NCBI GenBank assembly: GCA_017447445.1
Contig: JAFSNK010000003.1
Span: 62,001 to 126,000, forward strand
DNA: 64,000 bases
Source: Clostridia bacterium
GTDB lineage: Bacteria > Bacillota > Clostridia > Oscillospirales > CAG-382
Direction: 5' to 3'
This document shows positions 14,819-23,498 of the stretch, one piece after another. Numbering within the stretch: position 1 is the first letter of the stretch; every line of letters starts with the position of its first letter. A program made the translations under genes and the position numbers. The notes beneath the pieces were generated by a model that did not search any database, was not told where the DNA came from, and saw nothing but the letters and a program-made list of their open reading frames with translations.

Positions 14819-16099
14819 ATGTTTGATAGATCAAATCTTACTCCTCTGGAAAAGCATGTTCATCTTGCAATTGCAACACCTCACGAGGAAATGATGACTT
14901 ATGTCAGAGAAGCATTTGACGCTAACTGGATTACAACTGAAGGAGATAATGTCAGAGCGGTCGAAAAAATAGCGGCTGAGAAAGCGGGCGTTAATTATGC
15001 GGTCGGTCTTTCTTGCTGTACGGCCGCTCTCCATCTATGCGTAAAAGCTGCCGGAGAAAAGTTGTATGGTAAACCTTCAATTGGTAAAGGTGCTATCGAA
15101 GGAAGGCGAGTTTTCTGCTCCGACATGACCTTTGACGCCACCGTGAATCCAATTGTCTATGAGCACGGTATCCCGGTTTTTATTGATACCGAACGCGACA
15201 CATGGAACATGGATTCGGTAGCCCTTGAAAAAGCTTTTGAAATGTATCCTGATGTCAAGTTGGTGATGTTTGCTCATTTGTATGGCTTCCCAGGCCGCAT
15301 TTCAGCAATAAAATCTATATGCGAGAAGCACGGCGCACTCCTTATCGAAGATGCCGCCGAAGCAATGGGTGCTACTTACAAAGGCAAGCAGTGTGGAAGT
15401 TTTGGAGACTATGCTGCAGTATCATATAACGGCAATAAAATTATCACCGGCTCTGCCGGAGGCTGTCTGCTTACGAATGACCTTGAAACTGCGAACCGCG
15501 CTCGCAAATGGGCAACACAAGCGAGAGAAGCAGCTCCGTGGTATCAGCACGAAGAACCGGGCTACAATTATCGGCTGAGCAACATTGTGGCTGGCTGTGT
15601 CAGAGGTCAGTACCCATATCTTGAAGAGCATATTTCGCAAAAGAAAGCGGTTTGGGAGAGATACAGAGATGGGCTTAAAGATCTCCCAATCCAGATGAAC
15701 CCGTGGGATAAAGAAAACTCTTCTCCGAACTATTGGCTTAGCGCGATGATTATTGACAAAGAAGCTATGTGCAAGCAGGTCAGATCAGACAATGATGCGG
15801 CGTACATACCGGAACACGGAAAGACTTGTCCGACCGAAATTCTTGAAGCTCTGAAATACATGAACGCCGACGGTCGACCGATCTGGAAGCCGATGCACAT
15901 GCAGCCGATGTACCGAATGCACGAGTTCATCACGGTGGACGGCTCCGGCAGATGCAGAACAAACGCCTATATCGCCGGCGGAGTCGAAGATATCGGTGCA
16001 GACATCTTCCAGCGCGGTCTATGCCTGCCGAGTGATAACAATATGACAAAAGAGCAGCAGAAAGCAATCATTGAGACGATACGAAAATGTTTTGAATAA
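14819..16099 (+). CDS. DegT/DnrJ/EryC1/StrS-family aminotransferase
   Basis: The 426-residue, full-length PLP enzyme has AVGLSCCTAALHLC (cofactor phosphate), IEDAAEAMGATYKGKQCG (Asp contacting the pyridine nitrogen), and YNGNKIITGSAGG, whose Lys should form the Schiff base with PLP. Members convert keto-sugars to amino-sugars, or in some pathways aminate cyclitols and aromatic precursors. It is the first intact gene of the glycan locus, followed by the phosphoglycosyl transferase, so a nucleotide-linked amino sugar is the likely product. RBS GAGG precedes the ATG. Confidence 0.9.
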   Translation: MFDRSNLTPLEKHVHLAIATPHEEMMTYVREAFDANWITTEGDNVRAVEKIAAEKAGVNYAVGLSCCTAALHLCVKAAGEKLYGKPSIGKGAIEGRRVFCSDMTFDATVNPIVYEHGIPVFIDTERDTWNMDSVALEKAFEMYPDVKLVMFAHLYGFPGRISAIKSICEKHGALLIEDAAEAMGATYKGKQCGSFGDYAAVSYNGNKIITGSAGGCLLTNDLETANRARKWATQAREAAPWYQHEEPGYNYRLSNIVAGCVRGQYPYLEEHISQKKAVWERYRDGLKDLPIQMNPWDKENSSPNYWLSAMIIDKEAMCKQVRSDNDAAYIPEHGKTCPTEILEALKYMNADGRPIWKPMHMQPMYRMHEFITVDGSGRCRTNAYIAGGVEDIGADIFQRGLCLPSDNNMTKEQQKAIIETIRKCFE

Positions 16100-16203
16100 T
16101 GGCTTTTGACGAGTACTTTTCGAGTAATACTCTGAATGTGCTTTCTCGCTAATATACTTGTTGGCAGAGAATGTTATTCTTGAGTTAGCGGGAGATGTTT
16201 TTT

Positions 16204-16863
16204 ATGTACCAAAACTATATAAAAAGAATGTTCGATATTGTATTATGCTCAATAGCATTATTGTGTTTTTCTCCTTTATTTCTGATAACTGCACTAGCTA
16301 TAAAACTGTCAAGCCCGGGACCTGTTTTTTATTATTCTGATAGGGCTGGAAAGGACAAAAGAGCGTTTCATTTTTATAAGTTTCGTTCAATGCATATGGT
16401 TGATGAAAACCACAAACAAAAAGATTTATACACCGCTGATGCTGACAGATTATTTTGGGTAGGACGGTTGATTAGGCGACTGAAAATTGATGAATTACCT
16501 CAATTGATAAATGTTATTAAGGGAGATATGAGTATAGTTGGTCCACGCCCGATGCCTGTATCAAGCGTTGATCATCAGTATTGCGGAGAGTATGCAGAAA
16601 TACTCACTGTTAGACCAGGTTTGACGAGTGCTGCCAGTTTATTCGATTACACAGTTGGAGAAGAGTATGCAAATGATGAGGAAGCTTACAGAAGAATTGT
16701 TGTACCCCAAAAGTTGAAAATGGAACGGTTGTATATAAAGAAACAAAGTTTTAGATATGATGTCAACTTGGTTTGGAGAACAATAATAACAATTATTATG
16801 GTGGCCTTTGGGTGCAAAAAATATCCAAGGCAACCAGAGATTAAGGAAATTGAAGTGATTTGA
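16204..16863 (+). CDS. Phosphoglycosyl transferase (PglC/WcaJ-type sugar transferase)
   Basis: The 219-residue monotopic enzyme starts with a re-entrant membrane helix (MFDIVLCSIALLCFSPLFLI), then SSPGPVFYYSDRAGKDKRAFHFYKFRSM, then the catalytic KIDELPQLINVIKGDMSIVGPRP block. It transfers a sugar-1-phosphate from a nucleotide sugar to undecaprenyl phosphate, the first membrane step of glycan assembly. The short length means the PglC-type catalytic core without the extra WcaJ domains. The start at 16204 is chosen because the RBS GCGGGAG would abut the ATG at 16195. Confidence 0.9.
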   Translation: MYQNYIKRMFDIVLCSIALLCFSPLFLITALAIKLSSPGPVFYYSDRAGKDKRAFHFYKFRSMHMVDENHKQKDLYTADADRLFWVGRLIRRLKIDELPQLINVIKGDMSIVGPRPMPVSSVDHQYCGEYAEILTVRPGLTSAASLFDYTVGEEYANDEEAYRRIVVPQKLKMERLYIKKQSFRYDVNLVWRTIITIIMVAFGCKKYPRQPEIKEIEVI

Positions 16864-16878
16864 CGGGGTGACAATAAT

Positions 16879-18063
16879 ATGATAATTGATAAAGAGGGAA
16901 AAGACCGCAAAATAAGAGTATTAATATACGGAGCGGGAGGAAAACAAGCGCTGCCAATGTGTAAAGGCTTCTATTCATTAGGCTGCGATGTGACTGCGTA
17001 TTGCGAATCAAAGCTTGATACAGGCTATTTGACAAGGTTTAAAACTCGAAGTGTTTTGTACGATAAAAAATCTAAAAGTAGCTTTTATCAGTATGGAGTT
17101 CAACTAATTGAGTCTAAACAATATGACTTAGTAGTTCCAATAGGAGATGAAGGGGCGGCGTTTCTATCCAAGCATAAAAAGGAACTTGAAAAGTATTGTA
17201 AAATTGCAGTAAATGATTGGGGAGTATTTGAACAGATAATTGACAAATCAAAAACAATGAAGGTTTGCAATGATAACAACATACCCGCACCTATTACACT
17301 TATAAGCGATAATCCCCTAGAAGAAATACAAGAAGGAAGAATTGGTTTTCCTGTTGTGGTTAAACCAAAGACAGGAGTAGGATCTATTGGATTCAACATT
17401 ATTCGTGATGAAAAGAGATTAGAGGAATATCTGAAATCTTATGATAACAGCAATGGTCCGATTTTAGTTCAGGAGTATATTGAGCAAGGTGATAACCCGC
17501 AGTTTGGCGTGGATGTTTTCCGCGACAGGGATGGTATCATTCGAATGGCCATAGCTTGCAAAGTATCTAGATGGTATCCAATAGATGGAGGATCGAGATT
17601 ACACTCTATTTCCATTCATGATCCCGAAATGGTAGGTAACTGCATTAAACTTGTTGAAAAGCTCAATTATGTTGGATTTGCCAATATGGATCTTGTTTGG
17701 GATATTAACGATAAAAAGGCAAAAATTCTGGAAATCAATGGTAGAACCGGCGCGTCTGTCAAATTAGACTATCTATCTGGTATAGATGTTGCGAAACTTA
17801 TACTCCAAAACGAATTAGGGCTTACTGTTGATTCTGCCTTGGAATATCAAGATGGCAAAGAAGTCTCATGTTTTTTAGTTGATTTATTATGGTTTATAAA
17901 ATCACCAAAAAGATTCTCGACTACCCCTTCATGGTTTAATAGGAGACCAATAAAGGATCTTGTGTTCTCTTGGAATGACCCATTTCCGGCATTTGGTTTT
18001 CTTGTTACGAGTATAAAGGGATTTAGAAAATCCATGAACAAAAGAAAACGCTATAAAGGATAA
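16879..18063 (+). CDS. ATP-grasp carboxylate-amine ligase
   Basis: The 394-residue protein has a pre-ATP-grasp fold (VLIYGAGGKQALPMCKGFY), lysine-bearing strands (GFPVVVKPKTGVGSIGF), ILVQEYIEQGDNPQFGVDV, and the metal-binding ILEINGRTGASVKLDY. It resembles carbamoyl-phosphate-synthase-like and D-Ala-D-Ala-ligase-like enzymes. ATP-grasp enzymes activate a carboxylate as acyl phosphate and join it to an amine. The next gene encodes an Asp/Glu racemase, so attaching a (D-)amino acid to an amino sugar is a reasonable hypothesis. The substrate is not shown by the sequence. Confidence 0.85.
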   Translation: MIIDKEGKDRKIRVLIYGAGGKQALPMCKGFYSLGCDVTAYCESKLDTGYLTRFKTRSVLYDKKSKSSFYQYGVQLIESKQYDLVVPIGDEGAAFLSKHKKELEKYCKIAVNDWGVFEQIIDKSKTMKVCNDNNIPAPITLISDNPLEEIQEGRIGFPVVVKPKTGVGSIGFNIIRDEKRLEEYLKSYDNSNGPILVQEYIEQGDNPQFGVDVFRDRDGIIRMAIACKVSRWYPIDGGSRLHSISIHDPEMVGNCIKLVEKLNYVGFANMDLVWDINDKKAKILEINGRTGASVKLDYLSGIDVAKLILQNELGLTVDSALEYQDGKEVSCFLVDLLWFIKSPKRFSTTPSWFNRRPIKDLVFSWNDPFPAFGFLVTSIKGFRKSMNKRKRYKG

Positions 18064-18070
18064 AAAAGAT

Positions 18071-18778
18071 ATGAAAAAAATAGGAATAATAGGAGGAATG
18101 GGCCCTTTAGCTACTGTTGAGCTTTTTAGACTTATAGTAGAAAACACCGCGAGCAAAACAGATGCAGGACATATAAGACTCTTTATTGATAATAATCCCC
18201 AAATTCCAGATAGAACCGAAGCAATATTGCACAATGGACAATCACCAGTATCTGCCATTATTGAGTCTGGACATAACTTGGAAAAAATTGGAGCGGATAT
18301 ATTGCTGATACCATGTAATACGACTCATTTTTTCTATGATGAATTATCGAATGCATTTCATGCAGAGTTGATAAACATGGTTGAGGAAACGGTAAAACAG
18401 ATCTCCGAGAATGGATTGAAAACAGTAGGTTTTTTGGGAACTATTGGTACAATTAAGGGTAGGGTATACGACAAGTATTGTCAGAAGTACGGAGTGGACC
18501 TAATTCATGTTGAAGAACCCCAACAAGAACAGGTTATGGACTTTATTTATAAAGGGGTAAAAGCCGGAGCTCCGTCCTACAATTCATTCGATATGCAGAA
18601 TATAACGGATTCACTGTATGAAAAAGGTTGTGAGTCTATTATTTTGGGATGCACTGAATTGTGCTTGGGCTTTGAAATGTACAATGTTCGCGTTGGTAGT
18701 TTTACTGAACCTATGAGAGTGTTGGCTGAAAAGGCAATTATTAAAGCAGGATATGAATTAGTGAGGAATAATCAATGA
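18071..18778 (+). CDS. Aspartate/glutamate racemase family protein
   Basis: The 235-residue cofactor-independent racemase starts IGIIGGMGPLATVELFRLI and carries both catalytic cysteines: LLIPCNTTHFF and IILGCTELCLG. Family members interconvert L and D aspartate or glutamate. Specificity is not clear, but it is not the murI type by its start motif. It begins 8 nt after the ATP-grasp gene and overlaps the deacetylase gene by 4 nt (ATGA). Confidence 0.9.
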   Translation: MKKIGIIGGMGPLATVELFRLIVENTASKTDAGHIRLFIDNNPQIPDRTEAILHNGQSPVSAIIESGHNLEKIGADILLIPCNTTHFFYDELSNAFHAELINMVEETVKQISENGLKTVGFLGTIGTIKGRVYDKYCQKYGVDLIHVEEPQQEQVMDFIYKGVKAGAPSYNSFDMQNITDSLYEKGCESIILGCTELCLGFEMYNVRVGSFTEPMRVLAEKAIIKAGYELVRNNQ

Positions 18779-19458
18779 GAATACTTATTTTTGCACCGCA
18801 CCCGGATGATGAGATACTTGGCTGTGGAGGAACAATTGCAAAATATGTCTCAGAAGGAAATGATGTATATGTATGCATTGGTACATGTGGACATCCCCCG
18901 ATATATAATGATGATTTAATGAAAAAAGAGCATTGGCCGCATACATTGTTTCCAGAGATAAAACAAGCACATGATATTCTCGGAGTAAAAGAAACAATGT
19001 TTTTGGACTTCCCTGCAGCTGATATGGAAAGCGTAAAAAGATATGATTTGAATGGCAGGATAATTGAAGTTGTTCAGTCCGTTAAGCCAGAAGTCATTTA
19101 TATGCCACACTTTGGAGATATGCAGAAAGACCATCTTCTTTTGGCCGAAGCAATAATGGTTGCAGTACGTCCCAAATATCTACACAAGGTAAGAAATGTG
19201 TATGCATATGAGACTTTGTCGGAGACAGAATGGAATATTCCTCATGCGAGTAATTGCTTTATTCCAACACTATTTGAAAATATATCTGGATTTATAGATA
19301 AAAAGAAAGATGCGATGAAATGCTACAAGTCGCAATTAGGAGAGTTTCCTGATCCGCGGTCGATTGGGGCAGTTGAAGCATTAGCAAAATTAAGAGGGTC
19401 AACTATGAATGCGGGTGCTGCAGAGGCATTTATGGTGATTAGGGAGTATCGATATTAA
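18775..19458 (+). CDS. PIG-L family deacetylase
   Basis: The 227-residue protein has zinc-site motif FAPHPDDEILGCGGT at the N-terminus and HFGDMQKDH near residue 110. The family removes N-acetyl groups from GlcNAc-type sugars and related amides. In this locus it could free an amino group for acylation by the neighbouring ligase and acyltransferases. Start overlaps the racemase stop by ATGA. Confidence 0.9.
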   Translation: MRILIFAPHPDDEILGCGGTIAKYVSEGNDVYVCIGTCGHPPIYNDDLMKKEHWPHTLFPEIKQAHDILGVKETMFLDFPAADMESVKRYDLNGRIIEVVQSVKPEVIYMPHFGDMQKDHLLLAEAIMVAVRPKYLHKVRNVYAYETLSETEWNIPHASNCFIPTLFENISGFIDKKKDAMKCYKSQLGEFPDPRSIGAVEALAKLRGSTMNAGAAEAFMVIREYRY

Positions 19459-19472
19459 GAAGGAGCAATCAT

Positions 19473-20044
19473 ATGAGAGGTAAAAGGTTGTTTAGAACAA
19501 TACAGATGTATTTAACACTAAGTTCATCAAAGCGAACAGCTTATTTGCGAAAATGGAAAGTTTTTGCATCTTTAGGAAGTAACTGCTCAATTATGGATAG
19601 AAAAATACCTTTATACTCAAATTTAATAAAAATTGGCAACAATGTTCATTTAGCATCTAATGTTGAGTTCACACCTCATGATATATCCCATGTTGTATTG
19701 AATAATTGTGGATATTTACACGGGGGGGGGTAAAAGAGAAAATAGGTTGTATTGAAATTGGTGATAATGTTTTTGTTGGATCCCATTCTAATATTCTTGC
19801 AAATGTCAAGATTGGATCAAATGTGATTGTTGGCGCAGGAACGCTGGTAAATAAAGATATACCCGATAACAGTGTTGTTGTTGGCGCTCCAGCAAAAATT
19901 ATCGGATCATTTGATGATTTTGCTAAAAAGAGAGAAAATGAAAAGACGTACCCAGACTGTTTTTCGGTGGTTGGAGAAGCAATCGACCCGAAATTTGCGG
20001 AATGGTTATGGTCTGATTTTTATAAACAAAGGCAAGAGAGGTAG
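19473..20044 (+). pseudogene. Hexapeptide-repeat sugar acyltransferase, frameshifted at a G9 tract (candidate phase-variable gene)
   Basis: From the ATG at 19473 (RBS AAGGAG) the frame runs through LIKIGNNVHLASNVEFTPHD and reaches a TAA right after the G-run. The rest continues in another frame from the G-run: [23 protein letters not shown], then the classic [26 protein letters not shown], to a TAG at 20044. With 10 or 7 Gs instead of 9 the two halves join into one protein of about 190 residues with left-handed beta-helix repeats of the maltose/serine O-acetyltransferase type. As written it is OFF. A sequencing or assembly error in the homopolymer is the alternative. Confidence 0.8.
19722..19730 (+). 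repeat. Homopolymeric G9 tract (slipped-strand switch candidate)
   Basis: Nine consecutive Gs after CAC lie inside an otherwise AT-rich coding sequence. They sit exactly at the point where the acyltransferase changes frame. Confidence 0.9.
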
Positions 20045-20047
20045 TGC

Positions 20048-20686
20048 ATGAAAAAGATTTATATTGTCGGAGCTGGTGGGTTTGGGAGAGAACTCCTTTG
20101 GTGGATAAAAGATATTAATACGAAGAAACCAACTTGGGAAATTGCAGGTTTTTTGGATGATGATCCGCACGCCCTTGATGGCTATGAGTGCGATTATCAG
20201 ATAGTTGGTAGCATAAAAGAATGGGAACCGAAGGAAAATGAAGAATTTGCTCTTGCGTTAGGATCTCCCGCATTGAAACGTAAGATTGTGAAAGTATTGA
20301 AAGCTAAAGGTGCAAAGTTTGCTACTGTTATCCACCCCACGGCAATGTTGTCTGAGTTTGCCCATTATGGCGAAGGCTTCATTATGTTTCCAAATGCAAA
20401 GCTCTCGGCTAATTCTACGGTTGGAGACTATGTAACGCTTCTTTCATCACCTATAGGGCATGATACCATAATAGGTGATTATTCCGTGATCAGTGGGAAT
20501 TGTAATGTAGTGCGGAATGTGGTTATAGGGAAAGATGTATTCCTTGCTGCTGGTGTATGTGTTGCACAGGACATTCATGTTGGTGATGGTGCGTATCTTG
20601 GCCTTGGCTGTGTTGTATTAAAGGATGTTCAGCCTGGAGCAACTATGTTTGGCAACCCTGCAAGGGCGATGCCGAAAACAAATTGA
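20048..20686 (+). CDS. NeuD/PglD-type sugar N- or O-acyltransferase
   Basis: The 212-residue protein has an N-terminal Rossmann-like nucleotide-sugar site (IYIVGAGGFGRELLWWI; GFLDDDP) and a C-terminal left-handed beta-helix with hexapeptides (VIHPTAMLSEFAHYGEG, IGHDTIIGDYSVI, GDGAYLGLGCVVLKDV). This is the layout of NeuD and PglD, which acetylate the amino group made by a DegT aminotransferase on a UDP-sugar. With the aminotransferase and PGT upstream it completes a Pgl-like trio. The acyl donor could be acetyl-CoA or an acyl carrier protein such as that at 22262. Confidence 0.9.
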   Translation: MKKIYIVGAGGFGRELLWWIKDINTKKPTWEIAGFLDDDPHALDGYECDYQIVGSIKEWEPKENEEFALALGSPALKRKIVKVLKAKGAKFATVIHPTAMLSEFAHYGEGFIMFPNAKLSANSTVGDYVTLLSSPIGHDTIIGDYSVISGNCNVVRNVVIGKDVFLAAGVCVAQDIHVGDGAYLGLGCVVLKDVQPGATMFGNPARAMPKTN

Positions 20687-20698
20687 TGGAGGAAAACT

Positions 20699-22246
20699 AT
20701 GAGAAGCAGATTAGCAAGTTTGTTTTATGAAAATGCACAGGCGACACCTGAAAAACTCGCCATCTGGTGTGATGGAAAGACCGCCACCTACGAAGAAATG
20801 GCCGACCTAGTCAGCAGATACTCTAATCTCCTGCTGAGTCAAGGAGCTGTCTATGGCGACCACATTGCCATTCCTATGAATAACAGCATTGAATCTGTAG
20901 CGCTGTTTTTCTCTGCTGCCGATCTTGGTATCTGTGTCGTTCCGCTTAACCCATCTCTCCCGCTGGAGGCAATCAAGGCTGCAATGGAGGCAGGCGATAT
21001 CAAGCATGTGATCGCTCGTAAAGCATTCTATAGTGACTGCGAGAAGAGCGGTGGGCTGAATATACCAGGTTTTAAGATTTGCCTTGATCAGGAGTATCCC
21101 GGGACAGTTCCTTTTGCAAAGATTGACGATATGTCTTCCGAGCGTCCAACTATTGATCACGACGTAGATGGTAGTGAAAGCCTTATTCTTACTATGACGT
21201 CAGGTTCCACCGGAACGCCGAAGCCTATTGATATTAGCCAAGACAACAAGTATGATCGGTCTATGGCTCATATTCGCGTATATAAGATTACAAAGGAAGA
21301 CAGAATCATTGCAGCGACGCCGTTGTACCACTCTCTGGCAGAACGCCTTGTTATTCTGCCTCTAATTCTTGGAGCAACATCGATCCTGCTTCCACGCTTT
21401 ACCCCAGCTATCTGGCTCAAGTGTGTGGAAGAACAGAAACCTACGTTTACGATTGCTGTCTCAGCACAGCTGGCGCAGATTCTGGAACTGCTCAAGAGGC
21501 CTGATGCACCTCAGATTAACAGTTTTCGTAGTATCGTTTCTTCCTCAGCTTTGCTGGAAGCAAGTGTAAAGTATGAACTGATTGATCTCCTCCATTGTGA
21601 GTTCCATGAGATGTACGGCGCATCGGAGGTTTCCACAGTAACAGATATCTGTTTCCAAGAAGCCAAGGACAAGCAGAATTCTGTGGGTCTGCCCTTCGAC
21701 GAAGCGAAGATTAAGATTTTGCGCGATGAGAGCGAGTCAGATTTTGATACCGATTGTGCCCCCGGTGAAGTTGGCGAGATTGCTGTAAAGTCCAAGCTCC
21801 AGTGTAAAGGCTATTACAAGCAGGAAGCTATGATGCAGGCCGCGATGTTTGGTGATTACTTCCGTACAGGCGACCTTGGGTATCTTGATGAAGATGGCTA
21901 CCTGTACTTCGCCGGTCGTAAGAAGGAACTGATCATCACAGGTGCTATCAATGTCTATCCGCATGATATTGATGTGATTATTGGCAGATTGCCGGAAGTT
22001 GAAGAGTGCGCTGCTTTCTCGTATCCCGATGACAGGCTGGGCGAAGTTGTTGCTTTGGCTGTCGTGCCGAAAGAAGATCATGAGATTAACCTTCGAGCCC
22101 TGAGAACATATTGTGCGAGAAATCTGGCTGACTTCCAGCAGCCGCATAAGGTGTTTGTTGTGGATAAGCTGCCCAAGAACACTATGGGTAAACTTCAGCG
22201 AATGGCGATATTGGATTATGTTCGTTCCGCTGGATTAGATGATTAA
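20699..22246 (+). CDS. Adenylate-forming acyl/aryl ligase (ANL superfamily)
   Basis: The 515-residue protein has the full set of ANL motifs: P-loop LTMTSGSTGTPKP (about residue 165), EMYGASE (about 303), YFRTGDLG (about 388), and the C-terminal lysine in MGKLQR (about 497). It activates a carboxylic acid as acyl-AMP and loads it on CoA or on a carrier protein. A dedicated acyl carrier protein gene follows 15 nt later, so the acyl-ACP route is likely. In a glycan locus this suggests a specialised acyl group destined for a sugar. The acid is unknown. Confidence 0.9.
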   Translation: MRSRLASLFYENAQATPEKLAIWCDGKTATYEEMADLVSRYSNLLLSQGAVYGDHIAIPMNNSIESVALFFSAADLGICVVPLNPSLPLEAIKAAMEAGDIKHVIARKAFYSDCEKSGGLNIPGFKICLDQEYPGTVPFAKIDDMSSERPTIDHDVDGSESLILTMTSGSTGTPKPIDISQDNKYDRSMAHIRVYKITKEDRIIAATPLYHSLAERLVILPLILGATSILLPRFTPAIWLKCVEEQKPTFTIAVSAQLAQILELLKRPDAPQINSFRSIVSSSALLEASVKYELIDLLHCEFHEMYGASEVSTVTDICFQEAKDKQNSVGLPFDEAKIKILRDESESDFDTDCAPGEVGEIAVKSKLQCKGYYKQEAMMQAAMFGDYFRTGDLGYLDEDGYLYFAGRKKELIITGAINVYPHDIDVIIGRLPEVEECAAFSYPDDRLGEVVALAVVPKEDHEINLRALRTYCARNLADFQQPHKVFVVDKLPKNTMGKLQRMAILDYVRSAGLDD

Positions 22247-22261
22247 AAGGAGTCAGAGTCT

Positions 22262-22516
22262 ATGGAAAACGTAAAAGACTTTATTATTGATTACATCCAG
22301 AAAGAGTATACGATACCGGATGATATTGATATTATCAATCTAAACTTTGTGGAAGAAGGATACGTTGATTCACTGGGCTTAGTGCAGTTTATATACACAA
22401 TTGAAGACGAGTTTGGTATTTCCTTCTCTGATGACGATCTGCAAAATCCGGATATCAAGGTTGTGGGAAAGCTTATTGCAATTGTTGAATCAAAGATGGA
22501 GGCTGGAAAACAATGA
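22262..22516 (+). CDS. Acyl carrier protein
   Basis: The 84-residue acidic four-helix protein has the phosphopantetheine attachment serine in YVDSLGLVQF. It is distinct from a housekeeping AcpP (NLNFVEEGYVDS rather than the usual LGADSLD pattern) and belongs to the dedicated carrier type found with stand-alone adenylation enzymes. It overlaps the aldolase start by 4 nt. Confidence 0.9.
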   Translation: MENVKDFIIDYIQKEYTIPDDIDIINLNFVEEGYVDSLGLVQFIYTIEDEFGISFSDDDLQNPDIKVVGKLIAIVESKMEAGKQ

Positions 22517-23460
22517 ATGTTGATGGAATAAAAGTTGTAGACGCAACACTTAGAGACGGCGGATTGGTTAATGACTTTTACTTCGACGATGAGTTTGTGA
22601 AAGCGCTATATAAGGCAAATATCGAAGCCGGAGTGGATTATATGGAGTTTGGCTATAGAGCCAGCAAAAGACAGTTTGATCCTGCCGCTTTTGGAAAATG
22701 GAAGTTTACGAGTGATACAGATATATTGAATGCAATTGGAAAAAAAGATTCACGGATGAAGATTTCCATCATGGTTGACGTAGGAAGAACTGATTTCCAA
22801 GAAGACATCGGACCACGTAAAGATAGCCCGGTAGATTTATTCCGAGTAGCAACCTACATTGAAACTATCCCCGAAGCAGTTGAGATGATTAACTACATAA
22901 GCTCAATGGGCTATGAAACGACTTGTAATCTTATGGCAATAACAAAATGTACAGACGAGCAAGTTGCAAAAGCGATATATGCAATAGCCCAGACCCCTGC
23001 GCTCGCTATGTACATCGTTGATAGTTATGGTGCAATGTATCCAAAACAGACAAGGAAACTCACAAGACTCTATCATAATATTCTCGCCCCTGTAGGCAAG
23101 GAAGTAGGAATTCACGCTCACAACAATCAGCAATGTGCGTTTGCAAACACTCTTGAGGCAAAAGATCTTGGAGCGAGGTGGCTTGATGGAACAGCATTCG
23201 GTATGGGGCGCGGAGCAGGCAATTGTCATTCAGAAGCGCTTTTGGGTTATTTGAACGGAAAGAAATATCATGTTGAGCCAATTCTGAAGCTTGTAGAAGA
23301 ATGGATGCTTCCTATGAAAAATGCAGGAACTGAGTGGGGTTACAACACTTCCTATATGCTTACGGGGCTTACCAACCAGCATCCGAGAACGGCGATAGCA
23401 GCGACGAAAAAGAAAGATTATCAGTTTACTGAACAGTTTAAGGTTCTATCATATCAATAA
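22513..23460 (+). CDS. HMGL-like (DRE-TIM) aldolase
   Basis: The 315-residue TIM barrel has the metal/catalytic motif VVDATLRDGGLVND at the N-terminus, YIVDSYGAMYP, and the metal histidines in GIHAHNNQQCAFAN. The family includes 4-hydroxy-2-oxovalerate aldolase, HMG-CoA lyase and isopropylmalate-type synthases. Members similar to this one occur in polysaccharide loci without known function. It could make or cleave a 4-hydroxy-2-oxo acid used by the adjacent ligase/ACP pair. Confidence 0.85.
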   Translation: MNVDGIKVVDATLRDGGLVNDFYFDDEFVKALYKANIEAGVDYMEFGYRASKRQFDPAAFGKWKFTSDTDILNAIGKKDSRMKISIMVDVGRTDFQEDIGPRKDSPVDLFRVATYIETIPEAVEMINYISSMGYETTCNLMAITKCTDEQVAKAIYAIAQTPALAMYIVDSYGAMYPKQTRKLTRLYHNILAPVGKEVGIHAHNNQQCAFANTLEAKDLGARWLDGTAFGMGRGAGNCHSEALLGYLNGKKYHVEPILKLVEEWMLPMKNAGTEWGYNTSYMLTGLTNQHPRTAIAATKKKDYQFTEQFKVLSYQ

Positions 23461-23498
23461 TAATATACTGATTTGGAAGGGTATGGGAGATAAAGCAT

